DNA of 64,000 bases. Source: Catenovulum agarivorans YM01. Its GTDB lineage: Bacteria > Pseudomonadota > Gammaproteobacteria > Enterobacterales > Alteromonadaceae. The notes beneath the pieces are model-generated. The model did no database searches, was not told the origin of the DNA, and saw only the letters and a program-made list of their open reading frames with translations. How positions within the stretch are numbered: the stretch's first letter is position 1; every line of letters starts with the position of its first letter. Shown one piece after another: positions 34,120-43,283 of this stretch. Made by a program: the position numbers and the translations under genes. Where the stretch lies: contig NZ_JH767523.1 in the NCBI RefSeq assembly GCF_000281085.1, forward strand, positions 1 to 64,000, in the 5' to 3' direction.

Positions 34120-35523
34120 TTAATATCCTTGGTATTCCATTCTTGCTAGGTTATCGAAGCGAGAGAATTGACCTAAGAAAGCAACATCTACATGGCCGAT
34201 AGGACCATTACGTTGTTTACCTATGATAATTTCTGCTACGCCTTTACGCTCCGATTCTGGGTAATAAACTTCATCACGATAGATAAACATAATTAAGTCG
34301 GCATCCTGCTCGATAGAGCCTGATTCACGCAAATCTGAGTTAACCGGGCGTTTGTCTGCTCTTTGCTCCAAACTACGATTAAGCTGTGACAGGGCAACTA
34401 CAGGTACTTGTAATTCTTTAGCCAGTGCTTTGAGTGAGCGGGAAATTTCGGCAATTTCTAACGTACGGTTATCAGATAAACCTGGTACTTGCATAAGCTG
34501 CAAGTAATCGACCATGATTAAACCAATACCACCTTTGTGATCTCGAGCGACACGACGCGCCCGTGAGCGTACTTCTGTTGGCGTTAGGCCAGACGAATCA
34601 TCGATATAAATATTATTCTTCTCTGCCAACAAAGCCATAGTTGAAGAAATTCGCGCCCAATCTTCGTCTTCTAGTTTACCGGTACGAATACTGGTTTGAT
34701 TAACTCGGCTAAGTGAAGCCAACATCCTCATCATGATTTGTTCTGCAGGCATCTCTAAGCTGAATACCAGCACGGCTTTGTCAAACGACATAGCGGCATT
34801 TTCACACAAGTTCATCGCAAAGGTTGTTTTACCCATTGATGGACGTGCCGCAACAATAATTAAATCTGATGGCTGTAAACCTGAGGTCATATCATTTAAA
34901 TCGTTAAAACCTGTGGTTACACCCGTTACACCGTCGGCACCATTTTTCATCGCATCTTCAATACGAGTTATGGTTGAGGCAAGTACATCTTTTAATTGTT
35001 TTGGACCTTCGTTGGCGTTTGCTCGTGCTTCAGCAATTTTAAATACGCGGCTTTCCGCTAGATCTAATAATTCGCTACTACTGCGGCCTTGTGGGTCGTA
35101 ACCAGCCTCGGCGATTTCATTGGCAACAGCAATCATTTCACGAATAACCGCACGCTCACGCACGATATCGGCATAAGCGGTAATGTTAGCGGCACTTGGT
35201 GTGTTGTCAGCTATTTCTGCAAGGTAAGCAAAACCACCAACTTCTTCTAATAATTTGGCTTGTTCTAGCGACTCTGACAGGGTAATTAAATCTATTGGCT
35301 GATGCTGTTCAACCAATTTAGCCATGTGCTCGAATACGGTTTTATTTGCGTGGTGATAAAAGTCTTGTGCGACTACACGTTCAGCAACTCTATCCCAAGC
35401 TTCGTTATCTAATAATAATCCACCAACAACAGATTGTTCTGCTTCTAATGAGTGAGGGGAAGATTTTATCTCTTCAACCGATTGAGTTGGCTTTTTTGCT
35501 TGCCAAGTAATATTTTGCGCCAT
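34120..35523 (-). CDS. dnaB: Replicative DNA helicase DnaB
   Basis: Hexameric helicase that unwinds DNA at the replication fork. It has 467 residues from ATG 35523 (MAQNITWQAKKP), close to E. coli DnaB (471); the frame extends ten codons upstream without support. The N-terminal DnaG-interacting domain begins HSLEAEQSVVGGLLLDNEAW. The RecA-like ATPase has Walker A ARPSMGKTTFAMNL and Walker B IGLIMVDYLQLM, with RNGPIG near the end. No intein is inserted. The usual neighbour rplI is not adjacent. Confidence 0.97.
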   Translation of the reverse strand: MAQNITWQAKKPTQSVEEIKSSPHSLEAEQSVVGGLLLDNEAWDRVAERVVAQDFYHHANKTVFEHMAKLVEQHQPIDLITLSESLEQAKLLEEVGGFAYLAEIADNTPSAANITAYADIVRERAVIREMIAVANEIAEAGYDPQGRSSSELLDLAESRVFKIAEARANANEGPKQLKDVLASTITRIEDAMKNGADGVTGVTTGFNDLNDMTSGLQPSDLIIVAARPSMGKTTFAMNLCENAAMSFDKAVLVFSLEMPAEQIMMRMLASLSRVNQTSIRTGKLEDEDWARISSTMALLAEKNNIYIDDSSGLTPTEVRSRARRVARDHKGGIGLIMVDYLQLMQVPGLSDNRTLEIAEISRSLKALAKELQVPVVALSQLNRSLEQRADKRPVNSDLRESGSIEQDADLIMFIYRDEVYYPESERKGVAEIIIGKQRNGPIGHVDVAFLGQFSRFDNLARMEYQGY

Positions 35524-35740
35524 CTTTATAATACCTTGTTGTTGAACATGCATTATGCCAAGAAAATGCCGCAGTTTGAATTGCTAGTTTCAAATGAGCT
35601 TGTCCGTATTTATTTACAGTTTTCTGAAGCAGCAAATTTTACTTTTGCGATTAAGTTGGCAATTCGCCAAGCTGTACTATGGTTAATACTGCGCAATAGC
35701 GCAATTTGACTACCAATTATTTAGGCGGCTGGAGGGCAAG

Positions 35741-35938
35741 ATGGATTTACATAAAGCAACCACTATGGATCCAAATATTTTGTTGGGCATAGTTAATGAT
35801 CAACTGCGTCATGAGTGTGAAGATTTACATAGTTTAGCTATGATGATGGAGGTAGATGAATTTACTTTAGAAGATAAGATGGCGCGTATTGGCTATCACT
35901 ATGAAGCCGAATTAAATCAGTTTAGTCCAGATTTGTAA
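35741..35938 (+). CDS. DUF4250 domain protein
   Basis: Protein of 65 residues matching the small DUF4250 family: MDPNILLGIVNDQLRHECEDLHSLAMMMEVDEFTLEDKMARIGYHYEAELNQF. An excellent ribosome-binding site (GGAGGG) precedes ATG 35741. The family is helical, with no known function. An 8-bp hairpin (AGAGAAAG-TCTG-CTTTCTCT, 35948-35967) follows the stop but has no U-run. Confidence 0.88.
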   Translation: MDLHKATTMDPNILLGIVNDQLRHECEDLHSLAMMMEVDEFTLEDKMARIGYHYEAELNQFSPDL

Positions 35939-35985
35939 ATTCAAGCTAGAGAAAGTCTGCTTTCTCTGCAGGAGTTAAGGATATT

Positions 35986-36039
35986 ATGTTGATTTGGCGT
36001 ATATTTTATATGCCAATCGGTATATTATTGCGCTATTGA
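35986..36039 (+). CDS. Candidate 17-residue hydrophobic peptide upstream of nadE
   Basis: A short frame, MLIWRIFYMPIGILLRY, begins at ATG 35986 with AAGG five bases upstream and ends at TGA 36039, 28 bp before nadE. The peptide is hydrophobic with flanking Arg, so it could insert in the membrane or act as a leader peptide. A 10-bp hairpin lies inside the frame (35994-36016). There is no homology evidence; chance is a real alternative. Confidence 0.3.
   Translation: MLIWRIFYMPIGILLRY
35994..36016. promoter_or_regulatory. 10-bp inverted repeat upstream of nadE
   Basis: TTGGCGTATA-TTT-TATATGCCAA pairs along ten positions with one G-T pair and a 3-base loop. It could be an RNA hairpin in the nadE leader or a DNA operator; its place 52 bp before nadE fits either. 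It matches no NAD-regulator motif that I can confirm. Confidence 0.5.
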
Positions 36040-36067
36040 AATATTTGAAAAGACTGTTTGGAATTCT

Positions 36068-37666
36068 ATGCAATTAGTCATTGCACAAAGCAATTTTACT
36101 GTTGGCGCAATTGATAAAAACTGCCAACAAATTATCGCCGATGTAGAAAAGTCACCTGAAAACGCATTAGTCGTTTTTCCCGAACTGGCATTAACAGGTT
36201 ATCCACCAGAAGACTTGTTACTACGTCCTGACTTATACAAACGTTTAGATTTTGCACTTGAGCAAATTGCCGCTATTAGTCATGGCAAAGCTGTTGTTGT
36301 GGGCCATCCATTTCAAGAAAACGGTTTGATTTATAATGCCGCGAGTGTTTATGCTGATGGAAAATTGCTTGCTCGATATTTTAAACAAGCGCTACCAAAC
36401 TATGGCGTGTTTGACGAGAAGCGTTATTTTGCTGCGGGTAGTCACGCGGTTAGCTTTGACTATCAAGGGAAAAGAATAGGTTTATTAATTTGTGAAGATT
36501 TATGGGATGACCAGCCAATTGCCCATTACGACGGCCTCAATATCGATGTTATTGTTTCACTTAACGCATCACCTTTTAATTTAGAAAAACAGCTAGAGCG
36601 CGAAGCGCTCATTAAAAAACGCGCGGTTAATCATAGTGTCGCGATAGTTTATGCAAACCAAGTATGCGGCCAAGATGAACTGGTGTTTGATGGTGCGTCA
36701 TTTGTGGTCAACCGCAGTGGTGAGCTTGTTTGCCGTTTACATCAATGCCAAGAAGATTTCGCTGTATTAGATTTTGCCGATGCATTTACCCAAACGCGTA
36801 TCGAAGTTTTAGCCGATTGTGAAGAAGCCGAAATTTATCAAGCTTTGGTATTGGCAACGCGCGATTACGTTAATAAAAATGGTTTTAAAGGTGCAGTGCT
36901 TGGTTTGTCTGGTGGGATAGATTCAGCTTTAACTTTGGCCGTGGCAGTTGACGCAATAGGTGCTGAACGAGTTCAAGCTGTTATGATGCCGTTTAAATAC
37001 ACAGCGCAAATGAGTGTAGAAGATGCAAAAGCGCAAGCTCAGGCTATGAATGTTGAGTTTGACATAGTGTCAATTGAACCTATGTTCGATGCTTTTATGC
37101 AAGCACTTGACCCTATGTTTTCAGGTACACAAAAAGATACAACTGAAGAAAACTTACAAGCGCGTAGTCGTGGTGTGATTTTAATGGCGCTGTCGAATAA
37201 AAAAGGTCGCATCGTCTTAACAACGGGCAATAAGTCAGAAATGGCTGTCGGTTATTGCACTTTATATGGTGATATGGCTGGTGGATTTGCTGTAATTAAA
37301 GATGTACCAAAAACAATGGTGTACAAATTAGCAAATTACCGCAATACTTTAGGTAAAGTGATACCTGAACGTGTTATTACGCGTCCTCCTTCTGCTGAGT
37401 TAGCACCGGATCAGGTTGACCAAGATAGTTTACCTCCATATGATGATCTAGACGCTATTCTAGAAGCCTATGTGGAGAATGATTTATCTATCGCTGATAT
37501 TGTGTCATTAGGCTATGACGAAACAATTGTCAGAAAGGTTGTGCGTTTAGTGGATATTAACGAATACAAACGCCGCCAATCAGCGATTGGACCAAAAGTT
37601 ACACAACGCAATTTTGGCAAAGATAGACGTTACCCAATAACGTCTGGTTTTGGCCGAGAGCACTAA
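36068..37666 (+). CDS. nadE: Glutamine-dependent NAD+ synthetase
   Basis: Final step of NAD synthesis, amidating NAAD with nitrogen from glutamine. It has 532 residues. The N-terminal nitrilase-type glutaminase (about 1-255) shows FPELALTGYPPEDLLLR (catalytic Glu) and GLLICEDLWDD (catalytic Cys). The C-terminal synthetase has P-loop GLSGGIDSALTLAVAV and TTGNKSEMAVGYCTLYGDMAGG. It is the short bacterial two-domain form, not the large mycobacterial one. It is 21 bp before glnB, which links NAD synthesis to nitrogen status in the same transcript. Confidence 0.96.
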   Translation: MQLVIAQSNFTVGAIDKNCQQIIADVEKSPENALVVFPELALTGYPPEDLLLRPDLYKRLDFALEQIAAISHGKAVVVGHPFQENGLIYNAASVYADGKLLARYFKQALPNYGVFDEKRYFAAGSHAVSFDYQGKRIGLLICEDLWDDQPIAHYDGLNIDVIVSLNASPFNLEKQLEREALIKKRAVNHSVAIVYANQVCGQDELVFDGASFVVNRSGELVCRLHQCQEDFAVLDFADAFTQTRIEVLADCEEAEIYQALVLATRDYVNKNGFKGAVLGLSGGIDSALTLAVAVDAIGAERVQAVMMPFKYTAQMSVEDAKAQAQAMNVEFDIVSIEPMFDAFMQALDPMFSGTQKDTTEENLQARSRGVILMALSNKKGRIVLTTGNKSEMAVGYCTLYGDMAGGFAVIKDVPKTMVYKLANYRNTLGKVIPERVITRPPSAELAPDQVDQDSLPPYDDLDAILEAYVENDLSIADIVSLGYDETIVRKVVRLVDINEYKRRQSAIGPKVTQRNFGKDRRYPITSGFGREH

Positions 37667-37675
37667 AAATTTTAA

Positions 37676-38026
<351 letters not shown>

Positions 38027-38040
38027 TTCGGAACTACATC

Positions 38041-38412
38041 ATGTCATCACATAGTGCTGCGTTTATCGCCTTGGTGGACGACGCGCGCAGTCGCATCAAA
38101 GAAATTGATATTGAGACTTATCTTGAAATGAAACAAGCAGATGAGTCTTTAATTTTAGTTGATGTGCGCGAGCAAGATGAATGGCAAGCGGGTCATCTAC
38201 CGAACGCCGTATATTTAGGCAAAGGTACTATCGAGCGCGATATTGAAGTTAAATTCCCAGATAAACAAACTAAACTTGTTTTGTATTGTGGTGGTGGATA
38301 TAGATCAGCGCTCGCTGCAGATAACCTACAAAAAATGGGTTATCGCCAAGTCATCAATATGGATGGTGGTTTTCGCCGTTGGTGTTCGCTTAATCTGCCA
38401 TTAGACAAATAG
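38041..38412 (+). CDS. Single-domain rhodanese
   Basis: Sulfurtransferase-type protein of 123 residues. The core LVDVREQDEWQAGHLPNAVYLGKGTIERDIE leads to the active loop VLYCGGGYRSALAA with the catalytic Cys, six residues as in thiosulfate-type rhodaneses. No signal peptide, so it is cytosolic. It is probably cotranscribed with nadE-glnB. The physiological sulfur acceptor is unknown. Its stop codon lies inside the shared terminator hairpin with the convergent PilZ gene. Confidence 0.9.
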   Translation: MSSHSAAFIALVDDARSRIKEIDIETYLEMKQADESLILVDVREQDEWQAGHLPNAVYLGKGTIERDIEVKFPDKQTKLVLYCGGGYRSALAADNLQKMGYRQVINMDGGFRRWCSLNLPLDK

Positions 38413-38434
38413 ATATTAATATTTGTTAATATCT
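38411..38434. terminator. Bidirectional hairpin overlapping two convergent stop codons
   Basis: AGATATTAA-TATTTG-TTAATATCT is a perfect 9-bp stem. It overlaps the rhodanese stop (38410-38412) and the PilZ gene stop (38416-38418) on the opposite strand. The stem is A+T-rich and followed by ATTTTG rightward, so termination strength is uncertain. Confidence 0.6.
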
Positions 38435-40806
38435 ATTTTGCCAATAGCCCACCAAAACTCATCCGTATCCACCACCTCAATAATGCCACATAGTTGTTTA
38501 GCTAAGGCCTGTATTTTCTCAGCTTGATGTTTGTTATATCTAGCAATGTAATCGAGCTCTTCACTAATTTCATTGATTAAATTTTTAGCGCTAGGTTGAA
38601 TATTTAAGCTAAATACTTTTAAACCATCATGGCTTACCGCTTTGCGAATAAACTGATTCTGCAGCCGCGGATTTGCCCCTGCTCGAGCCTGTTTAGTTAT
38701 ATCTACACGACCAGGGATTACATAAAAGGCTACTTCGTCTTCGATGGCTTCACCACTTTTCAAAAAACGTGTGATCGAGCGTAAAAATGGTGGGTTGCGT
38801 TTGTCGTCGTATATCAATTGAAATACAGACACATGCTGTTGCTGGATAGGAGATTGTAAGTCGGATAGGCTTGTTAGCTCTTGGGTTTTATAGTTAGAGG
38901 TTAATAAACGTGCAACATTAAATAGTTTTTTTGCAGAACGTGTTAAACCAAATGCAATAGCTGGGTAAAAGGTCATAAACGCAATGCAGAGGGCTTTTTG
39001 CAAAATAACAAATTTATCATAACTGTCATTAATCGATAATAAAGTACGATTCGTTTGTATCAATAAACCCATAAAAGCTCGAATATTATGGGCATTTTCG
39101 TCTTCGTAAACTCGCAAGTGCAAGGTTTGTGCTTTAGGATTTATCCCCACCACTTTATATAAAGCGTTGTGAATTGCATTTCGCTCCCCAAATTGTTCAA
39201 ACTTGGGGACAGTTACGCTAATAACTTGTGTGACTTGAATTTGTTGCGCTGGATTGTCTATCTTGAGGCTCAAGCCATTGAGCGATAAATCTATTAATTT
39301 TCCAGAAATAGTGGTTTTTTGTTCTAAATTTACGATCTCTATAGAAGTTGTATAAAAATATCGATTCTCTTTGCGTGCGTCTTTTGGTTGCACGTCAAAT
39401 TGACCTATATGATGATTTTTTATCGTTGGCGCTAAGTATGGTGTTAATGCTTTAACTTTGTCGCCAGTTAATTTGTAAGCTTTGTCTAGCTCTAGTGCAG
39501 TTTCTTGCTGGTTAAGTGGATATAGGCTAATTAACTGATTAATGTCTTTGAGTGGAGACAAAGCTCGGTCTGCTTTCGCCTGGTCGTCAAACCAACTAAA
39601 TTTGATATCTTCTATTTCTTTTACCGCAATTTCGCGTTTTCGCAGCATTAATAATTGTAAAATGCCTTTTTGATTGGCAAATGCAACAAAGCTCGCGAGT
39701 TGTTTCTGTGCAATTAATTGGTTTAAGCTGGCGGCTAAAAACTGAATTTTTCCTTGTTGTTCAAACCTAATGACAGCTATGGCATTTGAATCAGCGGATA
39801 GATGCGGCCATAAACGCACCAGTATGCCATTTAACCGATTAAGATTGTTTTCATCAATAAAATAATCGTACAAAGTTTTGCTTTTGGGGTTAGTGAGTAC
39901 GTAATTAAGCCGCTTTAATTGTTGCTGGTCTGTCCGTGCGAATACACTCATCCAATTGCTGGTATTAAGTAAATGTGCTTCTAATAAACGTGTTTCAGCT
40001 AAGTCTTTCGCATTGGTGATATCTACTTTATATTGAGCACGGTTGGCTAACACATACTTGTCTAAGAAGTGTGTCCACTCGTAATTATTTTCGCAAAGCT
40101 GCACACCAACTCGTTGGCAACCATCTTTATCAGGTGCTTGTGCTAAAAACTTAACTTGATAACCAGCTCTGGGTTGGCCGTTAAATTTAAATTGGCTGGT
40201 CATAGATGAAAAATCGATCTCAAATATTTCATCACGCTGTAGTGCAGCAAAAGGTTTGACTCTTAATAAACAACCACTGCGGGAAATATTTGAGGTGATA
40301 ACTTCCAACGCTTGACCGTTTTGTCGGTATAAAGTGACAGGTTTGGCACAGTGTAACCGCTCTTCTAAGCGGCGGGTTGTACGGCCAAGTTCAGAAATAT
40401 CGACTTCGAATTCGCGAATTTTTTGTTCGTAGGCATACTGTTTTTCAAACTGAGCATACAGTTTACCGTCGGTAACACGCTCGTACACACCTTCGGTGTA
40501 TTGGTTTTCAAACTTTTCCACTTCGAGCAAAAAAATACGACGACCTATTTCATCTAAATAGAAACGTTTGCCTTGCCAAATAAATTCACTGATTGGATAG
40601 GCCGAATCTCGCGACATATCTATGCTGCGATCAAAAGGTTTAAACAGGCGGGCTAATTCCTGTTTAATTAAAAATTTTTTCTGCGTAGGTAGTTTAGTTG
40701 TAAGTGCTTCATAAGCTTTATCAAATCCAGGCTTTTGATAAAACTTAATCAGTTGTTCGATAATGTTCTGTAAAGTTTTGTCGATTTTTGTTGTTTTTGG
40801 CTGCAT
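38416..40806 (-). CDS. Large cytosolic protein with two PilZ domains
   Basis: Protein of 796 residues with no signal peptide or clear membrane helix. Two PilZ c-di-GMP-binding modules are visible. The first (about 147-250) has RLEER and NISRSGC. The second (about 472-570) has RKENR and DLSLNGL, the classic RxxxR and D/NxSxxG pair. Regions before, between and after are not assigned to any family. Tandem PilZ domains in one soluble chain suggest a c-di-GMP effector that changes conformation on binding. It is transcribed alone from ATG 40806; targets are unknown. Confidence 0.85.
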   Translation of the reverse strand: MQPKTTKIDKTLQNIIEQLIKFYQKPGFDKAYEALTTKLPTQKKFLIKQELARLFKPFDRSIDMSRDSAYPISEFIWQGKRFYLDEIGRRIFLLEVEKFENQYTEGVYERVTDGKLYAQFEKQYAYEQKIREFEVDISELGRTTRRLEERLHCAKPVTLYRQNGQALEVITSNISRSGCLLRVKPFAALQRDEIFEIDFSSMTSQFKFNGQPRAGYQVKFLAQAPDKDGCQRVGVQLCENNYEWTHFLDKYVLANRAQYKVDITNAKDLAETRLLEAHLLNTSNWMSVFARTDQQQLKRLNYVLTNPKSKTLYDYFIDENNLNRLNGILVRLWPHLSADSNAIAVIRFEQQGKIQFLAASLNQLIAQKQLASFVAFANQKGILQLLMLRKREIAVKEIEDIKFSWFDDQAKADRALSPLKDINQLISLYPLNQQETALELDKAYKLTGDKVKALTPYLAPTIKNHHIGQFDVQPKDARKENRYFYTTSIEIVNLEQKTTISGKLIDLSLNGLSLKIDNPAQQIQVTQVISVTVPKFEQFGERNAIHNALYKVVGINPKAQTLHLRVYEDENAHNIRAFMGLLIQTNRTLLSINDSYDKFVILQKALCIAFMTFYPAIAFGLTRSAKKLFNVARLLTSNYKTQELTSLSDLQSPIQQQHVSVFQLIYDDKRNPPFLRSITRFLKSGEAIEDEVAFYVIPGRVDITKQARAGANPRLQNQFIRKAVSHDGLKVFSLNIQPSAKNLINEISEELDYIARYNKHQAEKIQALAKQLCGIIEVVDTDEFWWAIGKIDINKY

Positions 40807-40853
40807 AACACACAGATATCTACATGCAATAGCAGAACATTAGCATAGCTAGC

Positions 40854-41075
40854 TTAATCTACCAAGGATAAGGCATGTGATACGTTCATTTTGTTACTTG
40901 ATACTGACGCAAACAACTCAGTAGGAGAGGCTGCAAGTATATTATTGAGCAAGTGTTGTGCTTGCTGTGAGTTGATTGTTGAACTGTCACTTGTGCTTGT
41001 CGATTGCTGAACATTTGATGCGGAGTTTAATGTCGATTGTGCTGAAAAAGGATTTTGGTTAACTGAATTGATCAT
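40854..41075 (-). CDS. Small Ser/Asn/Gln-rich hypothetical protein
   Basis: Protein of 73 residues from ATG 41075 with GAGGT five bases upstream, a convincing site that excludes the longer frame to 41099. Composition is low-complexity (many Ser, Asn, Gln, Thr) in residues 1-40. A more helical C-terminal half follows (QQAQHLLNNILAASPTELFASV). No signal peptide. The family is not recognised. A hairpin (CTGCCAA-AAAA-TTGGCAG, 41112-41129) lies just upstream in the leader. Confidence 0.6.
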   Translation of the reverse strand: MINSVNQNPFSAQSTLNSASNVQQSTSTSDSSTINSQQAQHLLNNILAASPTELFASVSSNKMNVSHALSLVD

Positions 41076-41325
41076 CTGATACCTCGTGCTCGTTATCATT
41101 TGTTTGGTTAGCTGCCAAAAAATTGGCAGTAAACTTTGCTTATAAGTAGATAATCAATTTCCATACCAATGTTGCGGCAGGCTTGTTGCAAACAAATAAA
41201 TTTAACTGTGGTGTAAACTGATAATTCTGCTAACTTATATCTATAAGTAATTAAAAAACTGCTGTTTATTCTGCTAGATTTAGCTTATCTCGTATTTAAG
41301 ACCAATTTTTTGAAGGTGCGCCTAT

Positions 41326-42213
41326 ATGTCAATTAAAACTGTTGCAGTTGTTTGTGGTACACATGGAAACGAGATTACCGGTGTGTACTTAATGAAAAAG
41401 TGGCAAAAAGCCCAGCAGCAGATCAGTCGCTCAACATTTTCGACTCAATTGTTGCAAGGTAATCCAAAAGCCTATGATATTAATCGCCGTTATGTTGATA
41501 AAGATTTGAATCGTCAGTTTGCCAGCAAAGATTTAGCAAACCCTGACTTAGCTTATTATGAAGCGTTACGTGCGAAGAGTATTAACCAAATTTTGGGTCC
41601 AAAAGGTAATCCTAAAACAGATTTGGTGATTGATTTACATACTACAACCAGCAATATGGGGCCTACCTTATTGATGCCGCAAAAAGGCGTGTTTTACTCG
41701 CGTTTGGCTGCTTATGTTAAAAGTAAAATGCCAGAGGCGGTAATTTTTTGTGATGAAGACCATAAAGCCAATGAAGATCATCATTTGTTGTGCACTATTG
41801 GTAAGTTCGGTGTAATTGTTGAGGTTGGTCCTGTTCCTCAATCAGTATTACGTCACGATGTATTTGAACAGAGTGAAACTTTAACCCAACATATTTTAGA
41901 TTTTGTTGAGTTGTTCAATACGGATTCTGTGCCTGAGTTACCGACAGAAATTGAGGCCTTTAGATTTGTCAAAAGTTTAAAGTTACCAACTGATGAGAGT
42001 GGTGAGCGCATTGGCATGGTTCACAAACACATTCAAGACAGTGATTTTAAAGCGGTTAAACCGGGTGAGCCTTTGTTCCAGTTGTTTGATGGTGGCGTGA
42101 TTAACTTAGACGGTGATGAGGCACTTTATACCGCTTTCGTAAATGAAGCTGCGTATTATGACAATAATTTGGCTACTTCCTTGATGCGAAAAATTACTTT
42201 ACAGGTGGATTAA
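41326..42213 (+). CDS. Aspartoacylase-type zinc hydrolase
   Basis: Enzyme of 295 residues in the AstE/AspA family of zinc carboxypeptidase-like amidohydrolases. The zinc ligands are H13 and E16 (GTHGNE) and H105 (VIDLHTTTSNMG); the catalytic Glu is in VIVEVGPVP. The substrate-arginine motif DLNRQF is present. This set matches aspartoacylase (N-acetylaspartate deacetylase) better than succinylglutamate desuccinylase, as no ast genes are near. In bacteria the true substrate is often uncertain. The gene ends directly at the REP-like region. Confidence 0.88.
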   Translation: MSIKTVAVVCGTHGNEITGVYLMKKWQKAQQQISRSTFSTQLLQGNPKAYDINRRYVDKDLNRQFASKDLANPDLAYYEALRAKSINQILGPKGNPKTDLVIDLHTTTSNMGPTLLMPQKGVFYSRLAAYVKSKMPEAVIFCDEDHKANEDHHLLCTIGKFGVIVEVGPVPQSVLRHDVFEQSETLTQHILDFVELFNTDSVPELPTEIEAFRFVKSLKLPTDESGERIGMVHKHIQDSDFKAVKPGEPLFQLFDGGVINLDGDEALYTAFVNEAAYYDNNLATSLMRKITLQVD

Positions 42214-42261
42214 GCATTCAATCGCAACGAATAGCGAGTAAGTTGTGAGGGGGAGTTGGTT

Positions 42262-42351
42262 GGAAATGTTTTGAACAAAACGTTAACTCGGTAGGGATAC
42301 CGTGTGAGAGCGCCCATGGACGGTTTACAGCGGTTTTGTGAAAAATATTCC
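42262..42351. repeat. Diverged REP-like palindromic element, copy C
   Basis: Outer arms GGAAATGTTTTGAACAAAAC and the inverse GTTTTGTGAAAAATATTCC enclose an inner hairpin CGGTA-GGGA-TACCG. The right half shares GAGCG...CATGGACGG, TTTACAGCG and TTTTGTGAAAA with the units at 17.3-17.5 kb. It lies in the 409-bp gap 42214-42622, which also has a 10-bp direct repeat GCATTCAATC at 42214-42223 and 42466-42475. Confidence 0.7.
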
Positions 42352-42497
42352 AAGCAAGTAACCCTTCTTTGCCACAGGTCCCTCCGCGGTTTATTCCCTC
42401 CATTGTTTAAATTGTGCAATATAAAAAACTGGGCTGTAGGCTTCACTGCCGCTGCTAGTTCAGGTGCATTCAATCACACTCGAAGCTTAATTTTCTA

Positions 42498-42550
42498 AAG
42501 TCGCCGTGAATATGTCCATATAGGCTCCTCCCTGTCATCCATGGCATGGA
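42498..42550. repeat. REP-like element, copy D, inverted orientation
   Basis: Read on the minus strand it contains CATGGATGACAGGGAGGAGC, then TGGACATATTCACGGCGA. This parallels CATGGATG...GAGCGTAC...GGACGTATTTACAGCG of the 17.3-kb units. It is inverted relative to copy C, 150 bp away. The remainder of the gap 42214-42622 holds no gene that I can support. Confidence 0.6.
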
Positions 42551-42622
42551 GGCTTTATAAAATTAGCTTTCGAGTATGCTTTTTAAGCATTTGTATTGCT
42601 AGAACCCGTTTTGAGTAAACAT

Positions 42623-43276
42623 TTATAAAAAATCAGCCGCTATTTTAAACTCAACAAATTCATCTGTACTTGGGTGGGTAAATCCTAAACTGTATGCATG
42701 TAGTCTCAGCCTGTTGGACATGGCTTTGATTTCTGCTGATGCGTAAAAATTATCGCCCAAAATTGTATGTCCCCAGTGATGCATATGTACTCTTAACTGG
42801 TGTGTTCGACCTGTTTCTGGCTTTAATAGAACAACTGCTGAATCAGTTTTGTGAATCAATACTTCAAAGTGAGTTACTGCGGCTTTGCCATCTTCTGATA
42901 CTTTTTGTCTAGGCACATTGTTTTTATCTGGTGCTAGTGACCAGTTTAAACAACCGCTTTGTTGACTTGGGTTGCCAAAAACTTCAGCTAGGTAGCTTTT
43001 GCTAGTAGTACGCGCTTCAAATTGTTTTTTGAGATGAACTTCAGCTGCTTTGTGTAAAGCAAATGCCATGATTCCAGAGGTTTCACAGTCGAGCCTATGA
43101 ACCAAAATAATAGAAGGAAAACAAGTCTTTAAGCGGCTTAGCGCACAGTCATGCGTTTCAACAGCGCGTCCAGGGTTGGATAACAAACCGGAAGCTTTAT
43201 TGATAACAACAATATCATTGTCTTGATACAAAATATTTGGAACGCCAGCAGGCGGGTTATATATAAATTTTTCCAT
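42623..43276 (-). CDS. rluA: Pseudouridine synthase RluA
   Basis: RluA-type enzyme of 217 residues (E. coli RluA 219), expected to modify U746 of 23S rRNA and U32 of some tRNAs. The catalytic motif VHRLDCETSGIM has D63. Other conserved parts are VVINKASGLLSNPGR and PETGRTHQLRVHMHHWGHTILGDNFY. There is no S4 domain, which fits RluA rather than RluC or RluD. It follows the RND pump gene by 7 bp on the same strand, but a functional link is unlikely. Confidence 0.92.
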   Translation of the reverse strand: MEKFIYNPPAGVPNILYQDNDIVVINKASGLLSNPGRAVETHDCALSRLKTCFPSIILVHRLDCETSGIMAFALHKAAEVHLKKQFEARTTSKSYLAEVFGNPSQQSGCLNWSLAPDKNNVPRQKVSEDGKAAVTHFEVLIHKTDSAVVLLKPETGRTHQLRVHMHHWGHTILGDNFYASAEIKAMSNRLRLHAYSLGFTHPSTDEFVEFKIAADFL

Positions 43277-43283
43277 TCAGATT

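Noticed and set aside
35452-35709. An 85-codon + strand frame over the dnaB start
   Set aside because: It is antisense to the conserved DnaB N-terminus for a third of its length and has no ribosome-binding site. The rest (MHYAKKMPQFELL...) matches nothing that I recognise.
42304-42498. Several 60-90 codon frames in the 42.2-42.6 kb gap
   Set aside because: They coincide with palindromic repeat copies, and frames occur on both strands as expected from inverted repeats.
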